Origin: Lachnospiraceae bacterium
GTDB taxonomy: Bacteria > Bacillota > Clostridia > Lachnospirales > Lachnospiraceae
Length of the DNA stretch: 44,747 nucleotides
NCBI GenBank assembly: GCA_017624115.1
Contig: JAGANQ010000064.1
Location: 1 to 44,747 of the forward strand
Direction: 5' to 3'
Made by a program: the position numbers and the translations under genes. Within the stretch, counting starts at the first letter, position 1, and the number at the start of each line of letters is the position of its first letter. This document shows positions 34,550-42,922 of this stretch, piece after piece. The notes below the pieces were generated by a model. It was not told where the DNA came from. It did not search any database and saw only the letters and a list, made by a program, of their open reading frames with translations.

Positions 34550-37468
34550 ATGAAACGTCATTTTAAACAAAAAATAGTATGCGTGGCATTTCTCTGTCTT
34601 GCCTGTGTGAGCCTGGCGGGTATTGCGGGAGCTCATCTGGCTGGTGCATTCTTTGATGAAAGCACAGCAGTTCATGTGAACAGTAATGATATTGAAAATT
34701 CTACTTTAATTATTGGTACACATCTCATTTATATTGGTGCGTTGACGGATGAGATTTATGAGATTGCACAGGAATCGGAATCAGAAGCGAATCAGTTTAC
34801 GAGATATTATAAGTCGGAGCTGGCTTCGGGCACATGGTACAATATTACGGATGCTGCCTCTCTGGCGGATATTACTACAGCAGGTGTTCCTGTTGCAAAG
34901 GAAGAGGTGGAAGCGCTGTTCTTTACCCACCATACCCGTTCTGATGGAAAGACCTATGATTTACGGACAGGAAAAGAAGTATGTATTTATGATATCGACG
35001 ATCCGTATATGCTGGAAGCACTGGAGGAACTGGAGCCGGTAAAGCAACAATATGAGAATCTGGCAAATAAAGAGAAGCCCAGTTATACGGATGAACTGAA
35101 TAAACAAAGTGTAAGGGCATTGCTGGAGAAGGATCTGCAAAATGATACTACTAGAGAGTATGATGAACAGATTTCTGCGCTGCAGTCATACCTGGACATT
35201 CTGACAGATGCGCAGGCAGATGCGGAGTCTATAGCGGAAGTACAGGCAGTTATGAAATCTCTTGATGCAAGCCGGAGGGCGGAGGTATTTACCATACTAT
35301 CAGAGAAGGAACTGGAAGCTCTGATTAAAAAGGTGGAGAGTCCGGGAGAAGAAGAGGAAAGTGAAGAAGAAAGTGAAGAAGAAAGTGAAGAGGATGAGGA
35401 CAGCGAGGACAGTGGAGGAAGCGAAGAAAGCACTTATGTAGACTATGATTTACTTTCTGCTATTGGCGAAAGCATGGATAACGTGGAAAGCAGTCTGACA
35501 GAGCAAAAGGCAGAAATGCTGGAGAAAGGAACGAATGTTCTTAGCAGAACTCGTTACAGTCTGGCAATGGAGCTTAGTCGTGCAGCACAGGAGAGAAATT
35601 ATCCATCCTGTGATGATGCGGTGGAGAAATTGATTTATTTATCCAGAATAGAGGAAAGCAGTATCATAGAATCGGAGAAAGAGCTTAAATTTATTGAAGA
35701 GGTTTTGATTCCTGCAGCACATACAGCATATTTGTCAGAGCTTTCTGCAGGAACAGGAGATGAATATGAGGCTGCTTTAGCATCTAAGTCAGCAAGAGCA
35801 GTGCTGAATAAGCTGTTAAAAGAACAGAAAAATGATGCCAGCATTGTCAGAGGAGAGCTGCAGTTTATTTTGCAGGCAAAGCTGGACAGACAGACAGAAG
35901 AGGAAGCGAAGAAGCTGATAAATGAGCAGATTTCTGATGTGGAAGGGCTTCGCAAGGCGGTAGTGAACGATGCTTTTTCTTCTTATGCAAATGAAAGCAT
36001 CGATGAATATGAGAGCTGGCTTACAAAGAAGCTGGAGGAGCTGCTTTCTTCATCGGGTGGAAATGAAATGGATACGCTTCTGGCAGAAAAAGAAGCATTG
36101 ATGAAAAAGAAGCTGGAGGCTTTAGATAATAATGATTTGGCAGAAGCCGAAAAGTGTGCTGCGTTGCTGGATGCGAAGCAGCAGGATATTGAAACAAAGG
36201 AAAAAGAACTGACAAATATTCTGCAGTCATCTACAGCAACTTCACAGGAGAAAGCACAGGCAGCGGCAAGTCTTGGCGGAAACACATCAGCGGCCGGTAT
36301 TCTGTCTATGAAGGAGAGTGCGATAGAGGATATACGGAAAGGGAATCTTGACAGCGCAGTGAATGCGATAGAAGGCATCAATGCTTTGATGAAGGTAAAT
36401 CCTGATACGGCACTTAGTGCGATGCAGGAGGTATATGCAGAGCTTGCGAAGCAGGCATATCTGAGCGGTATCAGCGATGGAAGCGGAAGTGGAGACGGAA
36501 GCGGAAGTGGAAGTGGAGACGGAAGCGGAGATGGAAGCGGAAGCGGAAGTGGAGATGGAAGCGGAAGTGGAGACGGAAGCGGAAGTGGAGATGGAAGCGG
36601 AAGTGGAGATGGAAGCGGAAGTGGAGACGGAAGCGGAAGTGGAGACGGAAGCGGAAGTGGAAGCGGAGATGGAAAGGGAAGTGGAAGTGGAAGTGGAAGC
36701 GGAGACGGAAGTGGAAGCGGAGACGGAAGCGGAAGTGGAAGCGGAAGTGGAAGCGGAGATGGAAATGGAAGTGGAAGTGGAAGCGGAGACGGAAGTGGAA
36801 GCGGAAATGGAAGCAGTCAGGGACTGACACCGACAGAGCAGGCAATTCAGCAGGCATTGGCACTGGTAGAGGAAAGTATTGTAGAAAATGCCAGTATATT
36901 AGCTGGAAGGTATACTTCTGATGAAATATCTGATATGATAGAAGAAGAGATGGGCGGAAGCTTTGAGGAGCTTTCAGATGCAGATCAGGCAGTGGTTGTT
37001 GCTGCAGTCAATCAGTATGCAGAGGAAAGCAAAGACAGTAATATGAGACGGCTGGCAGCTTCTATGGCAGCAAAGGCAGTAGGAAATGGAAATGAGTATT
37101 TGTTTGAAAAGCTAAAGAGTGAGACTGCCGTATATCTTCCATTGGAGAATATTGGAAAATGCTTTGGATACCGTTATCTCTTTAATGACAGCCAGAAGGA
37201 AGGAATCCTTCAAAAAGGAGCATCCTATTATATTTTCCAAGCATTTGGAAACAGGGTAATAAGACAGGACAATAAAACAGAGGATATGGACCAGCCGGCA
37301 GGCTACCAGGCAGCTATCTATATTCCGTATTCCTATGCGCAGGAACAGTTTGGATGTAAGGCAGAATATATTGCTGAAACTTCTTATGGTGTTATATATG
37401 AAGCAGAGATGGAAGAAAGAATACTGGAGCTGTTAGATGTTTTACTTAGCAGAGGGATTGAAAAATAA
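34550..37468 (+). CDS. Secreted coiled-coil protein with Gly/Ser/Asp repeat and stalk-like C-terminal domain
   Basis: 972 residues. Signal peptide 1-32; a mixed domain to about 180; helical regions with an acidic ESEEESEEE tract near 265-290; long coiled-coil helices (300-640); a low-complexity repeat of GSG and DGS units at about 643-757; a helical segment; and a C-terminal domain (about 855-972) whose [18 protein letters not shown] and [15 protein letters not shown] pattern resembles the copper-amine-oxidase N-terminal-like (stalk) domain common in clostridial surface proteins. AGGAGG precedes the ATG. It lies between the TolC-like gene and the tail-terminator gene. I infer a wall-crossing or surface-exposed spacer for the CIS. 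Confidence 0.7.
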   Translation: MKRHFKQKIVCVAFLCLACVSLAGIAGAHLAGAFFDESTAVHVNSNDIENSTLIIGTHLIYIGALTDEIYEIAQESESEANQFTRYYKSELASGTWYNITDAASLADITTAGVPVAKEEVEALFFTHHTRSDGKTYDLRTGKEVCIYDIDDPYMLEALEELEPVKQQYENLANKEKPSYTDELNKQSVRALLEKDLQNDTTREYDEQISALQSYLDILTDAQADAESIAEVQAVMKSLDASRRAEVFTILSEKELEALIKKVESPGEEEESEEESEEESEEDEDSEDSGGSEESTYVDYDLLSAIGESMDNVESSLTEQKAEMLEKGTNVLSRTRYSLAMELSRAAQERNYPSCDDAVEKLIYLSRIEESSIIESEKELKFIEEVLIPAAHTAYLSELSAGTGDEYEAALASKSARAVLNKLLKEQKNDASIVRGELQFILQAKLDRQTEEEAKKLINEQISDVEGLRKAVVNDAFSSYANESIDEYESWLTKKLEELLSSSGGNEMDTLLAEKEALMKKKLEALDNNDLAEAEKCAALLDAKQQDIETKEKELTNILQSSTATSQEKAQAAASLGGNTSAAGILSMKESAIEDIRKGNLDSAVNAIEGINALMKVNPDTALSAMQEVYAELAKQAYLSGISDGSGSGDGSGSGSGDGSGDGSGSGSGDGSGSGDGSGSGDGSGSGDGSGSGDGSGSGDGSGSGSGDGKGSGSGSGSGDGSGSGDGSGSGSGSGSGDGNGSGSGSGDGSGSGNGSSQGLTPTEQAIQQALALVEESIVENASILAGRYTSDEISDMIEEEMGGSFEELSDADQAVVVAAVNQYAEESKDSNMRRLAASMAAKAVGNGNEYLFEKLKSETAVYLPLENIGKCFGYRYLFNDSQKEGILQKGASYYIFQAFGNRVIRQDNKTEDMDQPAGYQAAIYIPYSYAQEQFGCKAEYIAETSYGVIYEAEMEERILELLDVLLSRGIEK
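36475..36815. repeat. Degenerate 6-/9-base coding repeat (Gly-Ser-Asp tract)
   Basis: About 340 bases of near-identical units built from GGAAGC, GGAAGT and GGAGAC/GGAGAT, encoding Gly-Ser and Gly-Asp pairs inside the 972-residue protein. There are no spacers or palindromes, so it is not a CRISPR array. Such tracts change length easily by slippage or recombination in multiples of three and are prone to misassembly. Confidence 0.9.
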
Positions 37469-37484
37469 GGGATGAGGAAAAGAA

Positions 37485-38081
37485 ATGGCAGATTATACGA
37501 TTATTTCTGATATCAGTTCATATCTGGTAAATGTTTTGAGGGAGAAAATGTGTCCTGACCCAATTCTTTCTCCGAAAGATATTGCGGTTGCTTCTCCATT
37601 AGGACAAAATACAGACTATCTTCTGGGTTTATATATGTATGATATCCAGGAGGAGCCTGGAACTTCGATGCCGCCATTTATTCAGGCTGGCAGGGTGAGA
37701 CTTCAAAGGCCGCCAAAACCATATGGCTTATACTATATGGTATTTATCAACGGCTCTTCCCAGACGGGACTCAAAGAGCCGGATATACAAAAAATTCTTG
37801 GAAGGGCAACGCAGATTATTATGGATAATAACTCTGTTCTTCCAAACGAGCTGCAGACGTGGCTGGATGCTCCAGAGCCACCAATTGTGTTTTCTCAGAC
37901 AAAGATTACACTGGAACAGAAAATGAGGGTGTGGCAGGCACTTAATAAACCATATCAGGTAAGCCTGCATTATAAGGCGGCGCCCGTATTTGTATCCAGT
38001 GAGATTGTGGTGGAGACATCCAGAGTAGTGGAAGCAGAATTCAGTCTCAGTATGACTGAAGGAGAAAGGGGGAATCGATAA
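37485..38081 (+). CDS. DUF4255 protein, CIS tail terminator (Afp16/Pvc16-like)
   Basis: 198 residues with the DUF4255 pattern: ISDISSYLVNVLREKM, an early SPKDIAVASPLG, LLGLYMYDIQEEPG, the beta-strand motif YGLYYMVFINGS, the helix IQKILGRATQIIMDNNSVL, and a late strand region. In Afp and PVC the homologue (Afp16/Pvc16) caps the distal end of the tube and sheath and fixes tail length. It opens the compact structural block and is followed two bases later by the next gene. A GAGGAAAAG site precedes ATG 37485. Confidence in family is high; the capping role is transferred from characterised systems. Confidence 0.9.
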   Translation: MADYTIISDISSYLVNVLREKMCPDPILSPKDIAVASPLGQNTDYLLGLYMYDIQEEPGTSMPPFIQAGRVRLQRPPKPYGLYYMVFINGSSQTGLKEPDIQKILGRATQIIMDNNSVLPNELQTWLDAPEPPIVFSQTKITLEQKMRVWQALNKPYQVSLHYKAAPVFVSSEIVVETSRVVEAEFSLSMTEGERGNR

Positions 38082-38083
38082 AC

Positions 38084-38821
38084 GTGGCAGAAGCTGTAAT
38101 CAGGCATCAGGTGTCCTTGATTCTGCGGTTGATTGACACTACGACAGGGAATGCCGTGCCGGAAACCAGAGTGCAGATGCTGAAAGCTGGAAAGCCGTTA
38201 CAATGCTTTGCCAAGGGAGACGGAATCTATGTGCTTATCAATGTTGCAAAAGAAGATTTCTTTCTTCAGGTGAATGTCTACGGATATGAAGAAAGACGTA
38301 TGTGGGTGCAATATGAGGAACTGGATAGCCGGATGCCGATGAGTGAGGTTTTTCTAATGCCGAAGGAGCGTCATACAGGCGGTGAAGACATACTTGCCCT
38401 AAGGGGAAATTTGCCGGGGATAGAAAGCATCGAGGCAGTCAAGGTGGGAGAACATGATTGTTATATGAAGAGCTTTGACGAAGAAAAACTGACGATGAAC
38501 CTTTTTAATCCACACAGACGAAAGATGAAAAATGTTCATTATGCGTTTGTAAATGCTGAAAAAAAGACGTATGAGCATTTTAAGGTTCTGAAAGAAATTT
38601 CAGAATGTATGGTTATGATTGACCATATCCCAAAGAAAACATATGGTGTTAATTTTCCAATAGCCAGAGTGATTTTTGGTATGACAGGGGAGGATGGCAG
38701 CTATGCTCTCTATGTCAGAGATGATGCCAAAGAAGCGGTTTATCTGGTGAAATATCAGGTAAAGGGGAAGGAAAAATATCAGCTGATTGATTTTCACCAT
38801 ATGGAAATGTTGAAAAAATGA
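38084..38821 (+). CDS. CIS-locus protein of unknown function, N-terminal beta-sandwich
   Basis: 245 residues, no signal peptide. The first 100 residues read as a beta-sandwich of the carboxypeptidase-regulatory or CnaB kind (LILRLIDTTTGNAVPETRVQML, GIYVLINVAKEDFFLQVNVYGY). The second half is beta-rich with a repeated KxxYHLVK-like end, and I do not recognise it. GTG 38084 is chosen as the start because AAGGGGG lies about 12 bases upstream and the frame has no ATG before the conserved region. Lodged between the DUF4255 and PAAR-like genes, it is probably a baseplate, spike-decorating or cargo-adaptor protein; that is inferred from location only. Confidence 0.65.
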   Translation: MAEAVIRHQVSLILRLIDTTTGNAVPETRVQMLKAGKPLQCFAKGDGIYVLINVAKEDFFLQVNVYGYEERRMWVQYEELDSRMPMSEVFLMPKERHTGGEDILALRGNLPGIESIEAVKVGEHDCYMKSFDEEKLTMNLFNPHRRKMKNVHYAFVNAEKKTYEHFKVLKEISECMVMIDHIPKKTYGVNFPIARVIFGMTGEDGSYALYVRDDAKEAVYLVKYQVKGKEKYQLIDFHHMEMLKK

Positions 38822-38835
38822 GGAGGACATAAAGC

Positions 38836-39222
38836 ATGGGAGTGCTGACAGTAACAGGTGCACAGCTTTTATGCAGCTTTGGCACAGCACCGTCTAATCT
38901 GTGTACCCAGTCATCCTGTCTGGGCAGCGGAAAGCCAGTGGCTGTAGTAACAGATGTGCAGCCGGGTGTCAATATACCGCCGTTTGGTATGTGCACATCG
39001 CTTGCAAATCCCGCTGTAGCAGCAGCGACGGCAGCGGCTCTTGGAGTGCTGACACCACAGCCGTGTACGCTGGCACCGGCAGGAACCTGGATACCGACCA
39101 AACCGTCTGTAATGATGGGCGGAAAGCCGTGTCTTTGCAATGATTCCTCACTCATCTGTGGATGTGGCGCGGGAACAATAAAGATTGTATCACCGGGACA
39201 AATGAAAGTAATTATTTCATAA
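38836..39222 (+). CDS. PAAR-like spike-tip protein (DUF4280)
   Basis: 128 residues, rich in Gly, Pro and Cys. It matches the DUF4280 PAAR-like family: GAQLLCSFGTAPSNL at the N terminus, a middle PPFGMCTSLANPAVAAATAAALG, then PCTLAPAGTWIPTKPSVMMGGKPCL and a closing GAGTIKIVSPGQ. Such proteins sharpen the VgrG-like spike of eCIS and related tails and can bind metal through Cys/His. GAGGAGG precedes the ATG. It sits next to the sheath gene. The spike protein it should cap is not in the window. Confidence 0.92.
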   Translation: MGVLTVTGAQLLCSFGTAPSNLCTQSSCLGSGKPVAVVTDVQPGVNIPPFGMCTSLANPAVAAATAAALGVLTPQPCTLAPAGTWIPTKPSVMMGGKPCLCNDSSLICGCGAGTIKIVSPGQMKVIIS

Positions 39223-39245
39223 AACAAAAGGAAGGAGAATATACG

Positions 39246-40952
39246 ATGGCAGAATATTTATCACCGGGAGTATATGTGGAGGAGTATGATTCATCTCCAA
39301 GATCAATTGAAGGAGTAGGAACAAGTACAGCAGGCTTTGTAGGACTGGCAGAAAAAGGACCGGCAATCGGAGCACCTTCGTTAGTAACAAGCTTTGCAAG
39401 CTTTACTAAGCAGTTTGGAGGGTTCTTAAGCGAATTTACACATGGAGAGTACAGATTTCTGGCAAACAGTGTAGAGCAGTTCTTTGTAAATGGAGGTACC
39501 CGCTGCTATGTTGCCCGTGTTGTACCGGAGGATGCAGTGAAGGCATCAAAAAAGGCAGGCATTCTTTCTATAGAAGCTGCCAATGAAGGTAAGTGGGGAA
39601 ACAGAATTCAGGTAAGCTTCCAGACTGTTATGAAAAGAAAAATCCAGCTTTTAAAGGAGCTTGGAGAGAAAACATATCTGGCAAAATCTCTGGATGGTAT
39701 CAAAGAGGGAGATGTAGTATGCGCAAATGGAGAATACAACCGCGTAGCATCTATCTATGACCAGGAGATTACGTTTGAACAGGAGTTTGCAGGAAATGTA
39801 GTAGATGACAGCCTTATACCGAATGTTGTATTATATCTGGTAGAGGCAGACATTCTGGTTCGCTATAATGACGAGGCAGAAGTATACAATAATGTAAGCT
39901 TCAATCCGTCCGCATTTAATTACATCGCTGCAAAAATGGCTTCCAGCGAGCTTGTAAAAATACAGGCAGATATTCTTGAGACAGCTCAGAATCCGGTTGA
40001 AGCTATTTTAGGCGAAGGAAAAACAAGCGGTGTAGTAGTGCTTGAAAACGGAAGCGATGGTTCTGTTTCCAAAATCAATGCAGGAACCTTTATCGGAACA
40101 GATGATGGTCCTGGCAAAAGAACCGGTATCCAGGCATTCCTGGAAAATAATGTAGTCAGCATGATGGCAGTTCCAGGTGTGACGATTCCAGAGGTAGTAG
40201 TTTCTCTGGTAAGCCATTGCGAGAATACCAAGAGCCGCTTTGCGGTTATTGATATGCCGGAAAATATGACGAAGACAAAGGATCTGATTGAGTACAGAGG
40301 AATGATTGACAGCACCTATGCGGCAATGTATCATCCATGGATTCAAGTGTTTGACCGTTCTTCTAATAAGCCAGGCTTTATTCCGCCGTCAGGTGCAGTG
40401 CTTGGTGTATATTCCAGAACAGATATCAGCAGAGGAGTACATAAGGCACCGGCAAATGAGAGCATTGCATGTACAGGACTGAAAATTAACTATAACAAGG
40501 GTGAGCAGGATATTTTAAATCCAGAAGGAATTAACTTAATCCGCAATATTCCTGGTTCCGGTATTCGAATCTGGGGTGCGAGAACTGCAAGCAGCAATTC
40601 AGCCTTTAAGTATGTCAATGTAAGACGTCTGTTTATTTATGTGGAAGAGAGCATCAAGGCAAATACCAACTGGGTTGTATTTGAGCCAAACGATGCAACT
40701 CTGTGGAGCCGTGTAAGTATTACAGTATCGTCATTCCTTGATACTTTGTGGAGAAATGGTATGCTGGCAGGTGCATCACCGGCAGAGAGCTACTTTGTAG
40801 AAATTGGTGCAGCTACGATGAGCAAGGATGATATTATGAATGGCCGTCTGATTTGCAACATTGGTATAGCACCATCAAGACCGGCAGAGTTTGTAATTTT
40901 CCGTGTTACACAGTACACAGCAGAAGCAGCCGGCGGAGAAAGCGCAGAGTAA
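39246..40952 (+). CDS. Contractile tail sheath protein
   Basis: 568 residues. The N terminus (YLSPGVYVEEYDSSPRSIEGV then STAGFVGLAEKGP) and the C-terminal domain (VVFEPNDATLWSRV, FLDTLWRNGMLAG, GIAPSRPAEFVIFRVTQ) are typical of phage and eCIS tail sheath proteins, which polymerise around the tube and contract to drive it. The middle (about 100-300) is an inserted variable domain that would face outward. The start at 39246 follows AAGGAAGGAG; the longer frame to 39162 is rejected because it overlaps the PAAR-like gene. There is one sheath gene here, against three in Afp. Confidence 0.96.
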   Translation: MAEYLSPGVYVEEYDSSPRSIEGVGTSTAGFVGLAEKGPAIGAPSLVTSFASFTKQFGGFLSEFTHGEYRFLANSVEQFFVNGGTRCYVARVVPEDAVKASKKAGILSIEAANEGKWGNRIQVSFQTVMKRKIQLLKELGEKTYLAKSLDGIKEGDVVCANGEYNRVASIYDQEITFEQEFAGNVVDDSLIPNVVLYLVEADILVRYNDEAEVYNNVSFNPSAFNYIAAKMASSELVKIQADILETAQNPVEAILGEGKTSGVVVLENGSDGSVSKINAGTFIGTDDGPGKRTGIQAFLENNVVSMMAVPGVTIPEVVVSLVSHCENTKSRFAVIDMPENMTKTKDLIEYRGMIDSTYAAMYHPWIQVFDRSSNKPGFIPPSGAVLGVYSRTDISRGVHKAPANESIACTGLKINYNKGEQDILNPEGINLIRNIPGSGIRIWGARTASSNSAFKYVNVRRLFIYVEESIKANTNWVVFEPNDATLWSRVSITVSSFLDTLWRNGMLAGASPAESYFVEIGAATMSKDDIMNGRLICNIGIAPSRPAEFVIFRVTQYTAEAAGGESAE

Positions 40953-40985
40953 AATACAATAGAACATAAAAAGGAGTAGTGAAAT

Positions 40986-41480
40986 ATGGGAAAATATCAG
41001 AATACATCAGGCTTGGAATATCCATTAACAAAAATGAATTTCCTTGTTACAGTAGATAAGGTAAATGGTGTGGCCGCATTTAATGAGGTGAGCGGTATAG
41101 AAGCATCTGTTGATGTTATTGAATTCCGTCAGGGAAATGCACACAGCCTTGCGCCGGTTAAGATTCCAGGACTGGTACATCACGGCAATGTTACTCTGAA
41201 GATGGGATACACCAATGAGAACGCATTTAAGACATGGATTCAGGAATGTGTCAGTGAGACGAGAGGGGAACCGCCGAGACAGAATGTACAGATAGAGCTG
41301 ATTGATATCAATGGTGGAGCTCCAAAGACCAAGGTAGAGGCAAATGTAGGAAATACAATCTGGATTCTGACAAATGCGTGGGTAACAAAGTACACAGCAC
41401 CGGATTTGAATGCAACAACAAGTGAGATTGCGATTGAGTCCGTAGAGCTTGCGTATGAGGAACTGATTATTCCAAATTAG
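40986..41480 (+). CDS. Tail tube protein (gp19/Hcp-like)
   Basis: 164 residues, standard for the eCIS tube protein (Afp1/Pvc1 type). MNFLVTVDKVNGVAAFNEVSGIEASVDVIEFRQGN, LKMGYTNENAFKTWIQEC and the closing beta strands with TSEIAIESVELAYEEL match the conserved phage tail-region family. It forms stacked hexameric rings inside the sheath. It directly follows the sheath gene, and a strong hairpin lies just after its stop, consistent with high expression of the sheath-tube pair. AAGGAG precedes ATG 40986. Confidence 0.95.
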   Translation: MGKYQNTSGLEYPLTKMNFLVTVDKVNGVAAFNEVSGIEASVDVIEFRQGNAHSLAPVKIPGLVHHGNVTLKMGYTNENAFKTWIQECVSETRGEPPRQNVQIELIDINGGAPKTKVEANVGNTIWILTNAWVTKYTAPDLNATTSEIAIESVELAYEELIIPN

Positions 41481-41488
41481 TATTGGGA

Positions 41489-41513
41489 CTGCTGTGGGCT
41501 ATGCCCACAGCAG
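41489..41513 (+). promoter_or_regulatory. Strong hairpin after the tube gene, without T tract
   Basis: A perfect 11-bp stem, CTGCTGTGGGC (41489-41499) and GCCCACAGCAG (41503-41513), with a TAT loop, lies in the 76-base gap after the tube gene, the widest gap inside the operon. The sequence after it is AATTAAAAAC, so it is not a normal terminator. It probably protects the 3-prime end of a processed sheath-tube mRNA or attenuates transcription so that baseplate genes are made at lower levels. Confidence 0.7.
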
Positions 41514-41556
41514 CAATTAAAAACAGTGGAAACAATAAAAAGGCAGGGAGCGGAAG

Positions 41557-41919
41557 ATGGAAACAGTATATGAATTTGTATTACCAAAGGGCTATGTGGA
41601 CAGTGTAGGAGAGGTTCACAGAAGAGGAAAGATGCGTCTTGCTACTGCAGGCGATGAAATCAGTGCAACGAGGGATCCGAGAGTGTTGTCCAATCCTTCC
41701 TATCTGACCATTGTAATTTTATCCAAGGTCATAACGGAGCTGGAAGGCATGGAGATGGTATCAGCGACATTGATAGAGCGTCTTTTTACGGCTGATTTGG
41801 CTTTTTTACAGGATATGTATCAGAGAATAAATGATGTGGAGCCTCCGACTATGAAGGTGGTATGCCCGGAGTGCGGCTGTACACATGAGGTGCCATTAAA
41901 TTTTACGCAAGAGGGATAA
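41557..41919 (+). CDS. Phage tail assembly-type protein with CxxC zinc-ribbon-like end
   Basis: 120 residues. YEFVLPKGYVDSVGEVHRRG, MRLATAGDEI, the RVLSNPSYLTIVILSKVI helix and ADLAFLQDMYQRIN are typical of the small tail-assembly proteins found between tube genes in eCIS and some phages. The C terminus VVCPECGCTH carries Cys-x-x-Cys-x-Cys and a His, suggesting a metal knuckle. Start supported by AGGGAGCGG before ATG 41557. Its last codons contain a possible slippery heptamer (41898-41904), and the DUF6760 frame opens in the -1 register across the end of this gene. Confidence 0.85.
   Translation: METVYEFVLPKGYVDSVGEVHRRGKMRLATAGDEISATRDPRVLSNPSYLTIVILSKVITELEGMEMVSATLIERLFTADLAFLQDMYQRINDVEPPTMKVVCPECGCTHEVPLNFTQEG
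41898..41904 (+). other. Candidate -1 frameshift site (slippery heptamer A AAT TTT)
   Basis: In the reading frame of the tail-assembly gene the bases form A AAT TTT, a heptamer of the X XXY YYZ slippery class, 12 bases before the stop. A Shine-Dalgarno-like GAGGTG lies just upstream (41887-41892). A -1 slip would enter the DUF6760 frame, which is open from 41889 to 42128, producing a fusion analogous to lambda gpG-GT. This is structural evidence only. Confidence 0.45.
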
Positions 41920-41921
41920 AG

Positions 41922-42128
41922 CTGTATCCGACAGATGAACTGTATAAGGAAATGTCATTTATTTCCTATTATTTTCACTGGAGCAATGAGGAAGTGCTTT
42001 CATTAGAGCACAGCAGCAGAAGACGGTGGTGTGATGAAATCTCCGCCATCAACAAGAGCATAAATCCCTCGAAAAAATCAAAAGAAAAGAGTATTTTGGA
42101 TATGAAACCAACCCATATGCGGGATTAA
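41922..42128 (+). CDS. DUF6760-type small tail protein, start codon unclear
   Basis: About 68 residues: YPTDELYKEMSFISYYFHW, then SNEEVLSLEHSSRRRWCDEI and SAINKSINPSKK, matching the small DUF6760 family found next to the tail-assembly protein in eCIS clusters. There is no ATG, GTG or TTG at the natural start. Options are a CTG at 41922, which has AGAGGG 6 bases upstream; a -1 frameshift from the preceding gene; or ATG 41952, which would cut off conserved residues and has no properly spaced ribosome binding site. Coordinates given use the CTG. Its role, probably in baseplate or assembly chaperoning, is not established. Confidence 0.7.
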   Translation: MYPTDELYKEMSFISYYFHWSNEEVLSLEHSSRRRWCDEISAINKSINPSKKSKEKSILDMKPTHMRD

Positions 42129-42160
42129 ATAAACGAAACACAGGAAGGATGTGAACGCGG

Positions 42161-42901
42161 ATGTCTGCAGACAATATCGTAGTAGCAAATCAGGGTCTGA
42201 ATCCATTGGTGAATTACAATTTTATGCTCCGTGTAGAGGGAATTTATGATCTCCCCTGTAAAAGCGTTCATGGGTTCCAGAAGGAAAATGAATATGAATA
42301 TATACAGGAGGGCGGACTGAATGATTATGTTCATATTCGCCGCAAGCCTGTTACCAAGCCGTTTACATTCCAGGTGGAACGGTATGTTGGAATTGACTAT
42401 TTTGATCCGATTCCGAATGGCGCAGAGCTGATTCTTCCGGTAATTTTACTGGTGAGCCGTATTCAGAATGATTTTGGCAGGACAAAGCGGGCGTATGTAT
42501 TTACCGGATGCAGCGTTATGTCAAAGAGCTTCGGAGAACTGAATGCAGAAAAGAGCGGGCTTTTAGTAGAAACCTCTACGATATCCTACAGAGAAATGAT
42601 GTGTATGGATATGCCGGTAGATATTTCAGCGAAGCAGTGGGCATTTGATGGAACCAACGTGGAGGGAAATGGTGAACGCAGTGCAAGAACACTGGAAGAA
42701 TACGGTATTTATCCGCCCGCAGAAAAAGCGGAATATCAAAAGCGCTTCCGCATGCAGGATACAAAAGAGGAACAAAAGAATAACCTCAGTGCGAAGCAGG
42801 TGAGCGATTTCGGGTACCGCCCGAAACAGGATGAAAAACGAAGATGGCCGGTAAAAAGTGCAAGGCAGATATCGGACTTTTTAAATAAGACAAACGGATA
42901 A
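42161..42901 (+). CDS. Second tail tube-family protein (baseplate-proximal)
   Basis: 246 residues. The first 160 match the gp19-like tube fold (PLVNYNFMLRVEGIYDLPCKSVHGF, IRRKPVTKPFTFQVER, VFTGCSVMSKSFGELNAEKSGLLVETSTISYREM), as in Afp5/Pvc5 proteins that link the tube to the spike. The extra C-terminal 80 residues are charged and probably disordered (QKRFRMQDTKEEQKNN, RPKQDEKRRWPVKSA), ending in a short helix. AAGGATG precedes the ATG by a fair distance. The extension is longer than in many homologues and may contact the next, large protein. Confidence 0.88.
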   Translation: MSADNIVVANQGLNPLVNYNFMLRVEGIYDLPCKSVHGFQKENEYEYIQEGGLNDYVHIRRKPVTKPFTFQVERYVGIDYFDPIPNGAELILPVILLVSRIQNDFGRTKRAYVFTGCSVMSKSFGELNAEKSGLLVETSTISYREMMCMDMPVDISAKQWAFDGTNVEGNGERSARTLEEYGIYPPAEKAEYQKRFRMQDTKEEQKNNLSAKQVSDFGYRPKQDEKRRWPVKSARQISDFLNKTNG

Positions 42902-42922
42902 CAATGAGAAAGGAGAAAGAAC

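Noticed and set aside
36475..36815. CRISPR-like array
   Set aside because: Units are 6-9 bases without unique spacers or a dyad repeat, and they encode an in-frame Gly/Ser/Asp tract.
36471..36863. Long open frames on both strands across the Gly-Ser-Asp repeat (Glu/Ala/Val-rich on plus, His/Phe/Arg-rich on minus)
   Set aside because: They are by-products of a short repeat that has no stops in several frames; no ribosome binding site, and both lie inside the well-supported 972-residue gene.
41489..41513. Intrinsic terminator ending the operon after the tube gene
   Set aside because: No T run follows the stem, and the following genes are clearly of the same CIS system.
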